Source: Vulcanimicrobiia bacterium (GTDB lineage Bacteria > Eremiobacterota > Eremiobacteria > Baltobacterales > Baltobacteraceae). From it: a stretch of 10,972 nt of DNA. Position numbers and translations under genes: made by a program. Shown piece by piece: positions 1 to 6,143 of this stretch (positions are counted from its first letter, which is position 1; each line of letters opens with the position of its first letter). Location of the stretch: assembly GCA_024281135.1 (NCBI GenBank), contig JAMXLG010000011.1:1-10972 (forward strand). Direction: 5' to 3'. Below the pieces are notes generated by a model. That model was not told the origin of the DNA, ran no database searches, and was given only the letters and a program-made list of their open reading frames with translations.

Positions 1-162
1 CTCGTTGTGCTCGGCGCTCTGCCGGTCTTTGCGTTTTTCACGCTCTTCGGTGCGGCACCCATCTACGGCTGGGACGTGCTGTTGCACACCGCGATCGTGC
101 TTCTCGCCGCGTACGGCGGTTACGGTCGCGGCTCGTTCGAGCCCGAACCTAAGCCGCAATAG
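1..162 (+). CDS. C-terminal end of a small membrane protein (5' end outside window)
   Basis: Frame 1 is open from the first base to a TAG at 160-162, giving 53 residues. They start with a hydrophobic stretch (LVVLGALPVFAFFTLFG), then a short polar loop (IYGWD), a second hydrophobic stretch (VLLHTAIVLLAAYGGYG) and a charged tail ending EPKPQ. This reads as the last two membrane helices and a cytoplasmic tail. The family is not recognised; a faint likeness to small DUF4383-type membrane proteins is only an impression. It converges on the MATE gene, and the last 14 bases overlap that gene's 3' end. A competing frame with an ATG at position 5 lacks membrane character and is rejected. Confidence 0.6.
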   Translation, partial: LVVLGALPVFAFFTLFGAAPIYGWDVLLHTAIVLLAAYGGYGRGSFEPEPKPQ

Positions 163-1504
163 GTTCGCGCTGCGACCAAGTCCCGTCGCGAATTTTTAGC
201 GCGGTTAATGTCGCGCGCGCGCTCCACGCAATGATCCATGCAATCGGAACGCTGTAGAGCCCGAGGTGCAGGCGCTCGATGCCGAACCATGTGAGCGGCA
301 ATACGAGTAGTCCGCATACGATCCCGATCGTCATCGAGAACTTTGTGTCGCCGGCGGCGCGCACCGGCGCGAGCGCCACCATCGCCCAACCCTTGATGGG
401 CATCGTTACCATGTGCACGGCGAGTGGTAGCGCCGCTGCCGTTGCAACCGCGGCATTCAGCGTGAACAAAAACGAAAGTGGCCACGCAAAGATTGCGACG
501 AGGACGCCCGTCAAAGTCGTGACGAGCAGCGTCGTGCGCAGCGCGCGGCCGAGAAACGTGGCAGCACCGCCAGGGTCGCGCGCGCCGAGACGTTGCCCGA
601 TGACCGTCTGCGTTGCACTCTGTAACGGGATCGGCACGACGAACGTCAGGTCCGAGACGACATTGAGCGCGCGAAACGCAGCGATGTAGAGCGGGCCGAG
701 TGAAGCGAGCATAGCAACGACCGCCATATCGGGACCGACGATCGCAAATCCGAAGACGCTCTCCGGAACGCCGAGCCACGCGCAACGCAGCGCCAACTGC
801 CAATCGATCGTGAACTCCGAAAAGATGCGATAGATCGGTTTGCGCGCGACGTAGATCAGCGCGACGATTGCGGCGATCGTTTCCGAGATGAACGTCGAGA
901 CGCCCGCGCCGATGATGCCGAACGGATGTCCCGTCCACCATCCGAGCGCGAGCGCAAGCAACAGCGGAATATGGATGATGTTGATGATCGCGAGCAGATA
1001 CACGCCGAGCTTTCGATTTCCGGCCGCCCCGAGTCCGACGATCAGCGTCGCCGAGACATTGATCGGTATCATCGACGCGCAGCGAACGATCAAATAGCCC
1101 GCGCTCGCATCGGCGGATGCTATGTGCGGGAGCATTAATTCAAGTAATGGGCGAGCACCGACGATAGCAAGGAGCGTGAGGACGACCGAGCCGATCATCG
1201 GCACGACAAAGCCTGCACGCACCGTGCGCGCAAAACCATCGACGTCGTGCGCACCGATACGTTGCGCGGCAATGATCCCGAGGCCGCTCCACAATCCGCC
1301 GATGGTCATCATCAGCGTGAACGTCACTGTCGTTGCAGCGGTAACGCCCGCGAGCGCAACCGTGCCCAGATAACCGATCGCAATGGTATCGACGACGCCG
1401 AGTACCTGATCGCCGAGCATCTGCACGGCAAGAGGAACAGAAAGGCGCCGGAATGCGGCGCCTACTCTCGTGTGATCGACGACCATTGTTTTCGGGTCCG
1501 TCAT
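149..1504 (-). CDS. MATE family efflux transporter
   Basis: A 451-residue integral membrane protein, a normal length for the MATE (multidrug and toxic compound extrusion) family of Na+ or H+ antiporters, with about twelve hydrophobic segments. The N-terminal part carries the family signature: a short basic start, the helix SVPLAVQMLGDQ, then VVDTIAIGYLG with Asp39 in the first membrane helix, where MATE proteins keep a conserved acidic residue. The second half repeats the pattern (VSDLTFVVPIPLQSATQTVIG near residues 285-305). The ATG at 1504 overlaps the TGA of the upstream PLP-enzyme gene as ATGA. There is no Shine-Dalgarno sequence in front, so translational coupling is likely. As last gene of the kynA operon it may export a tryptophan-derived compound; this is inference, and the substrate cannot be read from sequence. 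Confidence 0.93.
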   Translation of the reverse strand: MTDPKTMVVDHTRVGAAFRRLSVPLAVQMLGDQVLGVVDTIAIGYLGTVALAGVTAATTVTFTLMMTIGGLWSGLGIIAAQRIGAHDVDGFARTVRAGFVVPMIGSVVLTLLAIVGARPLLELMLPHIASADASAGYLIVRCASMIPINVSATLIVGLGAAGNRKLGVYLLAIINIIHIPLLLALALGWWTGHPFGIIGAGVSTFISETIAAIVALIYVARKPIYRIFSEFTIDWQLALRCAWLGVPESVFGFAIVGPDMAVVAMLASLGPLYIAAFRALNVVSDLTFVVPIPLQSATQTVIGQRLGARDPGGAATFLGRALRTTLLVTTLTGVLVAIFAWPLSFLFTLNAAVATAAALPLAVHMVTMPIKGWAMVALAPVRAAGDTKFSMTIGIVCGLLVLPLTWFGIERLHLGLYSVPIAWIIAWSARATLTALKIRDGTWSQREPIAA

Positions 1505-2646
1505 CGCAATCGGTCGAGTACCGCGAAGAAGCGGTCGATCTCCTCATCTGTGGTGTAGAAGTGTGGGCTCACGCGGATGCCGCAGCCCGGTCGATAATCT
1601 ACAAAAACCCGTCCCGCAATCAATTGGTGGCAGACGCGTTCGGAATTCTCGAAGTCGATTCCGATCCAACCCGTTCGTTGATTCGGTTCGAGCGGGGAAT
1701 TCACGGTGAGCTTGCGCTCGAGCGCCATTCCGGCGAGTTTCGTCGTCAAGCGAACGTTGTGCTCGCGAATGCGCGGCACGCCGACACTTCGAATGAGGTC
1801 GTGCCCGGGTTTTGCCACGAGATACCCCGGAATGGTCGGCGTTCCCGTGCCAAAGCGGTACATTGAGGGCGCGTAGCGGATCGGCGCATCTTCGAACGTG
1901 AACGGCGATGCGTGCGCCATCCATCCTGTGACGGCCGGTCGAAATTGTTCGAGCAGCGACGGCTTGACGTAAATCCACCCGCAACCCGGACCACCGAGCA
2001 ACCACTTGTGCGAACCGCCCGTGACGATATCCAGGTCCCACTCCGTGACGTCGTACGGGTAGGTCCCGGTCGTCTGATACGCGTCGACGCACAGCATGGC
2101 GCCGACTTCGCGGCACCGCGCTTGAATCGCGCGTACGTCCGCAAGCGCACCGGAAACGTAGTATGCGTGCGAAAGCACCGCGATCTGAGTCCGTTCGGTG
2201 ATCGCAGCCAAGATGCGTTCCGTCGGAATACTGCGCCCGTCATCTGAGGCAATAACGCGAATCTTCGCGCCGAACCGCTCCCATTCGGTCCACACATAGG
2301 TGAGCGACGGAAACTGCAGTGATTCATACACGACTTCGTTGCGCTCGCCACGGAAATCGAGACACGTCGCGAGCGCAGCCTGCATCACGGAAACGTTGGG
2401 TCCAAGAAACACCGAATTCACCGGCGCACCGATGATGGAGCCGATGCCGTTTGCGATGACGCCGATCTCGGGCAGCCACCGTTCCCATGCTTCGGGGCCG
2501 TCCGAGGCCCAGTCGTTCCAATAGGTCTCCAGCGCCACTCTCGCACCGATTGGCGCAGCGCCCATCGAATGACTGACGAGATACGTTCCCGTTTCGAGAA
2601 TCGGGAATTGATCGCGATGAAGAGCTTGCGTAACTGTGGTCGTCAT
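1501..2646 (-). CDS. Kynureninase-like PLP-dependent enzyme (aminotransferase class V fold)
   Basis: A 381-residue fold-type I PLP enzyme. Asp188 (VDAYQTTG) should pair with the pyridine nitrogen, and Lys214 in GGSHKWLLGGPGCGWIYV is the Schiff-base lysine, placed as in kynureninases (SYKYLNGGPG type). A C-terminal substrate-side motif FGTGTP (about residue 280) also fits. Kynureninase cleaves kynurenine to anthranilate and alanine, which suits its place directly after kynA. An odd feature: the segment usually HVNY[K/R][S/T]G in kynureninases, as I remember it, reads SHAYYVSG here (159-166), so the substrate may differ. The start chosen is the ATG at 2646, overlapping the kynA stop as ATGA; an in-frame ATG 45 bases upstream would run into kynA and is less likely. 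The class V fold is certain; the kynureninase activity is inferred. Confidence 0.8.
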   Translation of the reverse strand: MTTTVTQALHRDQFPILETGTYLVSHSMGAAPIGARVALETYWNDWASDGPEAWERWLPEIGVIANGIGSIIGAPVNSVFLGPNVSVMQAALATCLDFRGERNEVVYESLQFPSLTYVWTEWERFGAKIRVIASDDGRSIPTERILAAITERTQIAVLSHAYYVSGALADVRAIQARCREVGAMLCVDAYQTTGTYPYDVTEWDLDIVTGGSHKWLLGGPGCGWIYVKPSLLEQFRPAVTGWMAHASPFTFEDAPIRYAPSMYRFGTGTPTIPGYLVAKPGHDLIRSVGVPRIREHNVRLTTKLAGMALERKLTVNSPLEPNQRTGWIGIDFENSERVCHQLIAGRVFVDYRPGCGIRVSPHFYTTDEEIDRFFAVLDRLR

Positions 2647-3425
2647 GATTGCGCGTAAGAACCCGTTCCTAGCCGCGTGCGAACTTCCCACAACTCGGGG
2701 AAGAATTTGTGCCCGAGCGTGCGCTGCAGATATTCTGCTCCGGATGATCCTCCTGTGCCGATCTTGTTTCCGATCATACGCTCGACCATCCGCACGTGGC
2801 GTCCGCGCCAGAGCAAGAAGCGTTCGTCGAACTCGATCAAATCTTCCAGGAGAAGATACAGGTCGTAGTTCGTATCCGTGCTGGTGTAGATTCGCCGGAA
2901 CGACTCAACGAGCGCTTCGCTCGAGCTCGCGTCAAAACCGCGGCGCTCCAGCAACGCCTTTACGTGATCGTAGAGCGAGGGTTCTTGCGCGAGCCGTTCC
3001 AGGCGCGCTCGCTGCCCATCGCTCATCGTGATGTATTTCAGGGTTTCCATCCGCCGCACGCCGCACAGAAACTCCATCTCGCGGAATTGCAGCGACTGAA
3101 ACCCGCTTGCAGGATTGAGGTTGTCCCGGAACTCGTTGAACTCTTGTGGCGTCATCGTTTCCAAGACGTCGACTTGCTGTTCCAGCAGCCGCTGGATCGT
3201 GTGGATGCGGCGGAAATATTTGTGAACGCGCAGCAGCTCGTCCCGGTCGAGCGCCTCCGTGACGGCGCGCAACTCATGCAGCAGCTGCTTGAACCAGAGT
3301 TCGTACACCTGGTGAATGATGATGAAGAGCGTTTCGTCGTGATTCTCGGGCCGCGACAGGGGACGCTGAAGGTCGGTCAGTTCGTCGACCTTCAGATAGG
3401 AACCGTACGAGATGCGCTCGTCCAC
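2643..3425 (-). CDS. kynA: Tryptophan 2,3-dioxygenase
   Basis: A 260-residue haem enzyme that opens the indole ring of L-tryptophan to N-formylkynurenine, the first step of the kynurenine pathway, in the cytoplasm. Visible family motifs are YGSYLKVDEL (7-16), HDETLFIIIHQVYELWFKQ (29-47, His38 being the distal active-site histidine), GFQSLQFREMEF (108-119, Arg115 binding the substrate carboxylate), and RGRHVRMVERMIGNK (207-221, His210 the axial haem ligand) followed by GTGGSSG (223-229). All key residues are present and the length is slightly short but normal for bacterial forms. The start is GTG at 3425, 2 bases after the upstream stop, with a weak AGG about 12 bases in front. It overlaps the kynureninase-like gene by ATGA. 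No arylformamidase (kynB) gene follows. Confidence 0.97.
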   Translation of the reverse strand: MDERISYGSYLKVDELTDLQRPLSRPENHDETLFIIIHQVYELWFKQLLHELRAVTEALDRDELLRVHKYFRRIHTIQRLLEQQVDVLETMTPQEFNEFRDNLNPASGFQSLQFREMEFLCGVRRMETLKYITMSDGQRARLERLAQEPSLYDHVKALLERRGFDASSSEALVESFRRIYTSTDTNYDLYLLLEDLIEFDERFLLWRGRHVRMVERMIGNKIGTGGSSGAEYLQRTLGHKFFPELWEVRTRLGTGSYAQS

Positions 3426-3427
3426 GC

Positions 3428-3799
3428 TTAAGGAACCTGAATGGTGAACGTCAGCATTTTACCGGCGGGCGCATTCGGCTCGAACGGGCGCGAATACTGG
3501 AACGTGATGGTGCTGGTTCCGCTGCGATTCGCGTGATAGATGAAGATCTGTTGTCCTGGAGTGCCCGGCATCGCGGTCGTCGGGTTTTGCCGCACGGCGC
3601 CTTCGTAGGCGAGGACACTTCCGTCACCAGTCTGCTGCGTCCACGAATAGCCAGTCGACGGATTCGCCTGCAGCGCGATGAAGAATTCTTCGCCAACTTG
3701 AATTTTCACGGGGTTCGCTGCGTCGGATTCTTGCAGCACCGGTGAGTGCGGAGCAAGCGCCAGCAGCGCGAGCGCAAGGCCGAGAAAAAGATATTTCAT
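3428..3799 (-). CDS. Exported chagasin-like cysteine protease inhibitor (I42 family)
   Basis: A 123-residue protein with an N-terminal signal sequence (KYLFLGLALALLALAP, residues 2-17) and a single immunoglobulin-like domain. The three inhibitory loops of the chagasin/I42 family are recognisable: NPSTGYSW (46-53; family NPTTGY), a glycine-rich loop around PGTPGQQIF (78-86; family GxGG) and SRPFEP (103-108; family RPW). Such inhibitors block papain-type C1 cysteine proteases by wedging these loops into the active site. The protein would act in the periplasm or outside the cell, perhaps against a host, predator or self protease. RPF instead of RPW and the loose glycine loop may affect potency. 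The ATG at 3799 overlaps the DUF962 stop as ATGA, and kynA starts 2 bases after its TAA. Why it sits in a tryptophan operon is unknown. Confidence 0.88.
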   Translation of the reverse strand: MKYLFLGLALALLALAPHSPVLQESDAANPVKIQVGEEFFIALQANPSTGYSWTQQTGDGSVLAYEGAVRQNPTTAMPGTPGQQIFIYHANRSGTSTITFQYSRPFEPNAPAGKMLTFTIQVP

Positions 3800-4119
3800 A
3801 CGTTTGAGGTCTCCCGAGCGCGGTCGAGTTCGCTATCGATCGATCCGCGCAGAACGTGCCATGCCATCAAATAGTCGCCGCGCAAAGACGCAAACGGCGC
3901 GCGAAGGGTTTCCGGTTTGTTGCGTTCGATGAATGCGTGTGAGAACCAGGCGGGGCCGTATCCGGCCACAAGGCCTGCCGCAACGAGCCACGGCTTGCGC
4001 AGCGCGATCGCCCCAAGCACGATAGAAGTGCCTGCAATGGTTCCTGCCACGTGGTACGCGCGAGTCCGAGGGTCGCTGTGCGCCCGCAAATAGCGGGGCC
4101 AAAACTCTTCGAAGTCCAC
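3796..4119 (-). CDS. DUF962 / Mpo1-like family protein
   Basis: A 107-residue small membrane-associated protein of the DUF962 family. It starts with FWPRYLRAHSDPRTRAYHVAGT (His14 and His23 in the conserved HSxPxxRxxH region), has a hydrophobic middle (residues 26-52) and ends with the typical GPAWFSHAFIERNKP (55-69) and SLRGDYLMAWHVLRG (78-92). The yeast member Mpo1 is an Fe(II)-dependent dioxygenase in alpha-oxidation of 2-hydroxy fatty acids, and the conserved histidines here would fit metal binding; activity in bacterial members is mostly unproven. The start is GTG at 4119, directly after an in-frame TAG, with AGGA about 8 bases upstream. It is the first gene of the five-gene minus-strand operon, so the promoter should lie in the 4120-4198 gap. 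Confidence 0.88.
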   Translation of the reverse strand: MDFEEFWPRYLRAHSDPRTRAYHVAGTIAGTSIVLGAIALRKPWLVAAGLVAGYGPAWFSHAFIERNKPETLRAPFASLRGDYLMAWHVLRGSIDSELDRARETSNV

Positions 4120-4198
4120 CTATCGTCCTGAGCGGAGCATAGCGTAGTTGAAGGACGAATACGGGGCTTACCGCGCTTCTCCTCGAAACGGCGGCGGT
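4120..4198. promoter_or_regulatory. Divergent intergenic region between the kyn operon and the lipoprotein gene
   Basis: These 79 bases separate two divergently oriented genes, so both promoters should lie here or inside the neighbouring coding ends. I see no convincing -35/-10 pair. The AGGA at about 4127-4130 (minus strand) can serve the DUF962 GTG start. Almost half the gap is taken by the palindromic element at 4123-4158. Confidence 0.35.
4123..4158. repeat. REP-like palindromic intergenic element
   Basis: The 36 bases begin TCGTCCT (4123-4129) and end with its exact inverse complement AGGACGA (4152-4158). Between them lies GAGCGGAGCATAGCGTAG, which contains AGCG-type repeats. The overall form, CCTGAGCG...GAAGGAC, resembles a class of short palindromic intergenic elements scattered through many bacterial genomes. 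Only one copy is in this window, so its repeat status rests on recognition of the pattern. It lies in the leader of the kyn operon and just upstream of the lipoprotein gene. Confidence 0.5.
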
Positions 4199-4852
4199 AT
4201 GAAAAACCTGTTGCTGGCGGCGTTGGTGCTAGCCGCCGTGACTGCCTGCTCGCAGTCGACCCAGTCGCAATCGCAAGGTTCAAACGCAGCGTCGCCCTCG
4301 CCCGCTGCGACAAACCCCACGGGTTTTCCGCTCTATGCGGAGAGCACCGTGCTCGCATCAAAGGCGTGGAGTCAGAACAGCGGCGCGCAGCACTATTCTG
4401 GTTTGGAAGTCGTTGCGCAAACGCCGGCGACAATGAGCGAACTGAACACGTGGTTGAAGGCCATCTCAGCAAGTCCCCCGCCGGGCTACAGCGTGGCGGC
4501 AAGCGGTAGCGGTTTGAATGAAGCGCACGCGCGTGCACGCGCGATGGGCGTCGATTTTCAAGTCTTCGAACACAGCGTCAACGGAAAACGCCACGGCCTC
4601 GTCGTGGTCGCACTCGATCCCACCCTGTTCGATCAAAAAGCGGGCCCCGTTCTCAACGCGCTAACGCAATATAAGAAGTTGCCGCAGATGTTTCGCGATC
4701 CGATCGACCAGCAGGCAAAGGCACGCACCGGATTCACCGTGAGCGATGCACTGGAGCCGAATACACCGATCGGCGCGGCCGTTGCCGCCGTCGATCAGTT
4801 GCGTTCGTCGGGACAGCGAGGTGTGGTGCTGGTTGATGGCACGCGTCCCTAA
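4199..4852 (+). CDS. Putative lipoprotein of unknown function
   Basis: A 217-residue protein with a clear lipoprotein signal: MKNLLLAALVLAAVTAC, lipobox VTAC with Cys17 as the lipidated residue. It is followed by a Ser/Gln/Pro/Ala-rich linker (residues 18-39) typical of membrane-anchored proteins. The remaining part (about 40-217) is soluble and mixed alpha/beta, with segments such as VDFQVFEHSV and HGLVVVALDP. I do not recognise a family. The ATG at 4199 is chosen because the signal peptide begins there; a TTG 51 bases upstream would put charged residues before the signal and run into the palindromic element. The end overlaps the next gene by 17 bases, so the two are likely co-transcribed and may work together in the envelope. 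Confidence 0.8.
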   Translation: MKNLLLAALVLAAVTACSQSTQSQSQGSNAASPSPAATNPTGFPLYAESTVLASKAWSQNSGAQHYSGLEVVAQTPATMSELNTWLKAISASPPPGYSVAASGSGLNEAHARARAMGVDFQVFEHSVNGKRHGLVVVALDPTLFDQKAGPVLNALTQYKKLPQMFRDPIDQQAKARTGFTVSDALEPNTPIGAAVAAVDQLRSSGQRGVVLVDGTRP

Positions 4853-5561
4853 GTTTCGCACTCTGGCTGCGCTCCTCACAATCCTCGCAACCGCGCAGAC
4901 CCCGCCGCCGCAGCAGTACGTCGGCATTCAAGGGTTGGTTATTATCGGGCAGCATCAAGATATCGCGGGAACGCAAAAAGGCGTCGGCGCGGGACCGTTA
5001 CTGCAAGTGCGGGCGGGCGGCCGCCGCCTCGCCGGCAGCATCGAAGGCATTCCTGTGGTCGGAATTCCGAACGTTCCGCCGTCGGAGGCCTACGGTCAGG
5101 CAACGCCGCACCTCGGCATTTTCAACGGACAACTCGAATACTCGACCAGCGAGAATCAAACGTTGTGGCTGGGTCTGGGAGAAACGATTTACAACCAGCG
5201 CACGCCGCTACCCGCGCAGAATCAAGTCGTTTCATCGCGCCTTGCCGGAGTGCGGTACACCGCGCGCTACATTCATCCACTCAATGAATCGCACTTCGTC
5301 GAAGCCTTTGTCGGTGCTGCGCCGACGCTCAACGGCTCGGACGTTTATGTCGCAACCGGAGGCGCGTTGCTCGAAACGAAGCCCGAGCGCGCGTCGGAAA
5401 TCGATGCCTCGCTATCATTCGCGTACTACCATCGCTCGACGGAGTGGCTCATTGGCCTTCGTTCGCTGAATTTCGCGGCCAAATTCATCAATACGGGTGA
5501 AGCCGCGGATCGTAACGTGGGAATCGGTCCGCTGATTGAGTGGCGGCACGTGTTACCGTGA
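4836..5561 (+). CDS. Exported protein of unknown function, probably beta-rich
   Basis: A 241-residue protein starting MARVPKFRTLAALLTILATA, a classical signal peptide with likely cleavage after Ala20 (ATA|QT). The mature part has alternating hydrophobic/polar strands rich in Gly, Tyr and Asn (for example TLWLGLGETIYNQ, SSRLAGVRYTARYIHP, EWLIGLRSLNFAAKF) and ends IGPLIEWRHVLP. This fits an outer-membrane or periplasmic beta-barrel-like protein, but no family is recognised. The frame is open further upstream to 4746, but that part lies inside the lipoprotein gene and has no signal character, so the ATG at 4836 is preferred. It overlaps the lipoprotein gene by 17 bases, with no clear ribosome site, which suggests translational coupling. 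Confidence 0.75.
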   Translation: MARVPKFRTLAALLTILATAQTPPPQQYVGIQGLVIIGQHQDIAGTQKGVGAGPLLQVRAGGRRLAGSIEGIPVVGIPNVPPSEAYGQATPHLGIFNGQLEYSTSENQTLWLGLGETIYNQRTPLPAQNQVVSSRLAGVRYTARYIHPLNESHFVEAFVGAAPTLNGSDVYVATGGALLETKPERASEIDASLSFAYYHRSTEWLIGLRSLNFAAKFINTGEAADRNVGIGPLIEWRHVLP

Positions 5562-5616
5562 CGCGGTGGTATCGCTCCATAGCACTTGCGAATTGCGTAA
5601 GTCCACGCGCTTCGAC

Positions 5617-5663
5617 AACGGTGAGGCGTTACTTTCAACGTACGCACCTTCGCTCACCGTTTT
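5617..5663 (+). terminator. Possible intrinsic terminator or structured element
   Basis: AACGGTGAG (5617-5625) pairs perfectly with CTCACCGTT (5653-5661). An inner GCGT/ACGC stem (5626-5629 with 5642-5645) makes a branched or bulged hairpin. It ends in a short run of four Ts (5660-5663), which is weak for termination. It lies 55 bases after the exported-protein stop, so it may end that transcript. The same words CTCACCGT and ACGGTGAG recur in the stronger hairpin at 6005-6038. Confidence 0.4.
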
Positions 5664-5920
5664 GCGGATGCCGAACCCCGCATCTGGCTTAACCTTCGGC
5701 ACGGAGCAGCACGACGGCACCTACACCGTCACACTGCGGCAATCGCTCCGATGCGCACGAGGCTGCGAAAAAGAGCTCGGCGGCCACCACGCCGCCGAAG
5801 TTTGACGTGTCAGCGGTTAAAGCACTTGGCTTTACCGTCGAACTCAACTCCGACGGAACATCGAACAATGTACCTTACTGTAATGGGTCCGCGTGGTGCA
5901 CGCTACGCGCTGTGGCGTAA
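5664..5920 (+). pseudogene. Possible frameshifted or decayed gene remnant
   Basis: Two adjoining frames read like one secreted-type protein broken by a single-base shift. Frame 1 gives GLTFGTEQHDGTYTVTLRQS up to about 5749. Frame 2 then gives DAHEAAKKSSAATTPPKFD, SAVKALGFTVELNSDGTSNN and VPYCNGSAWCTLRAVA, ending at TAA 5918-5920. Joining them needs a shift of one base around 5744-5752. Third codon positions in the frame-2 part are fairly GC-rich, as in the neighbours. There is no convincing start codon with a ribosome site and no family match that I recognise. It could equally be chance open frame, so this is a low-confidence call. Confidence 0.2.
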
Positions 5921-6004
5921 CGCCGTCACACTACACCTGTTGTGCGTGGTGAACGACCGCCGGGGAAAGATAAAGGCAGCAAACTCACACCAAATGCGTT
6001 AAGC

Positions 6005-6043
6005 GCTCACCGTGCCGTAATCGGCGCGCACGGTGAGCTTTTT
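6005..6043 (+). terminator. Rho-independent terminator (+ strand)
   Basis: GCTCACCGTGC (6005-6015) pairs perfectly with GCACGGTGAGC (6028-6038), an 11-base-pair stem with a 12-base loop, followed at once by five Ts (6039-6043). This is a textbook intrinsic terminator for rightward transcription. It would stop transcripts coming from the lipoprotein/exported-protein pair or from the unexplained stretch after them, before they run antisense into the cyclase gene. On the minus strand the hairpin is not followed by a T run. Confidence 0.75.
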
Positions 6044-6143
6044 CTGTGCGACCTGCGAATCATGCCGGGCAGCTGGAGCAAGTCGGTCAACCACATCCAC
6101 ACGATGCGGACCGTTCTCGAACACAGCATGCATATGTAAAGAG

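Larger units (their letters stand above)
5562..6143. other. Long intergenic region without an intact gene
   Basis: Between the exported protein stop and the convergent cyclase gene lie 582 bases with no well-supported intact gene. It holds two hairpins (5617-5663 and 6005-6043, listed separately) and a possible broken reading frame (5664-5920). Frame 2 is open from 5693 to 6139 apart from one TAA at 5918-5920. No tRNA, CRISPR or insertion-sequence signature is seen. Confidence 0.6.

Noticed and set aside
120..941. A 273-codon minus-strand open frame inside the MATE gene
   Set aside because: It is Arg/His-rich and lacks any membrane or domain pattern, while the overlapping frame is an unmistakable MATE protein; it is a shadow frame of GC-rich DNA.
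2796..3431. A 211-codon plus-strand open frame opposite kynA
   Set aside because: kynA carries every family motif on the other strand; this frame is its antisense shadow.
4148..4198. TTG-initiated N-terminal extension of the lipoprotein
   Set aside because: It would place 17 charged/polar residues before a perfect lipoprotein signal peptide and start within the palindromic element.
3867..4538. A 223-codon minus-strand open frame across the divergent gap
   Set aside because: It crosses both the DUF962 gene and the oppositely oriented lipoprotein gene out of frame, and reads as low-information Arg/Ser/Pro-rich sequence.
4526..4545. CACGCGCGTG palindrome and alternating CG/CA run
   Set aside because: It lies inside the lipoprotein gene and follows from the Ala-His-Ala-Arg-Ala-Arg codons; nothing suggests a binding site.
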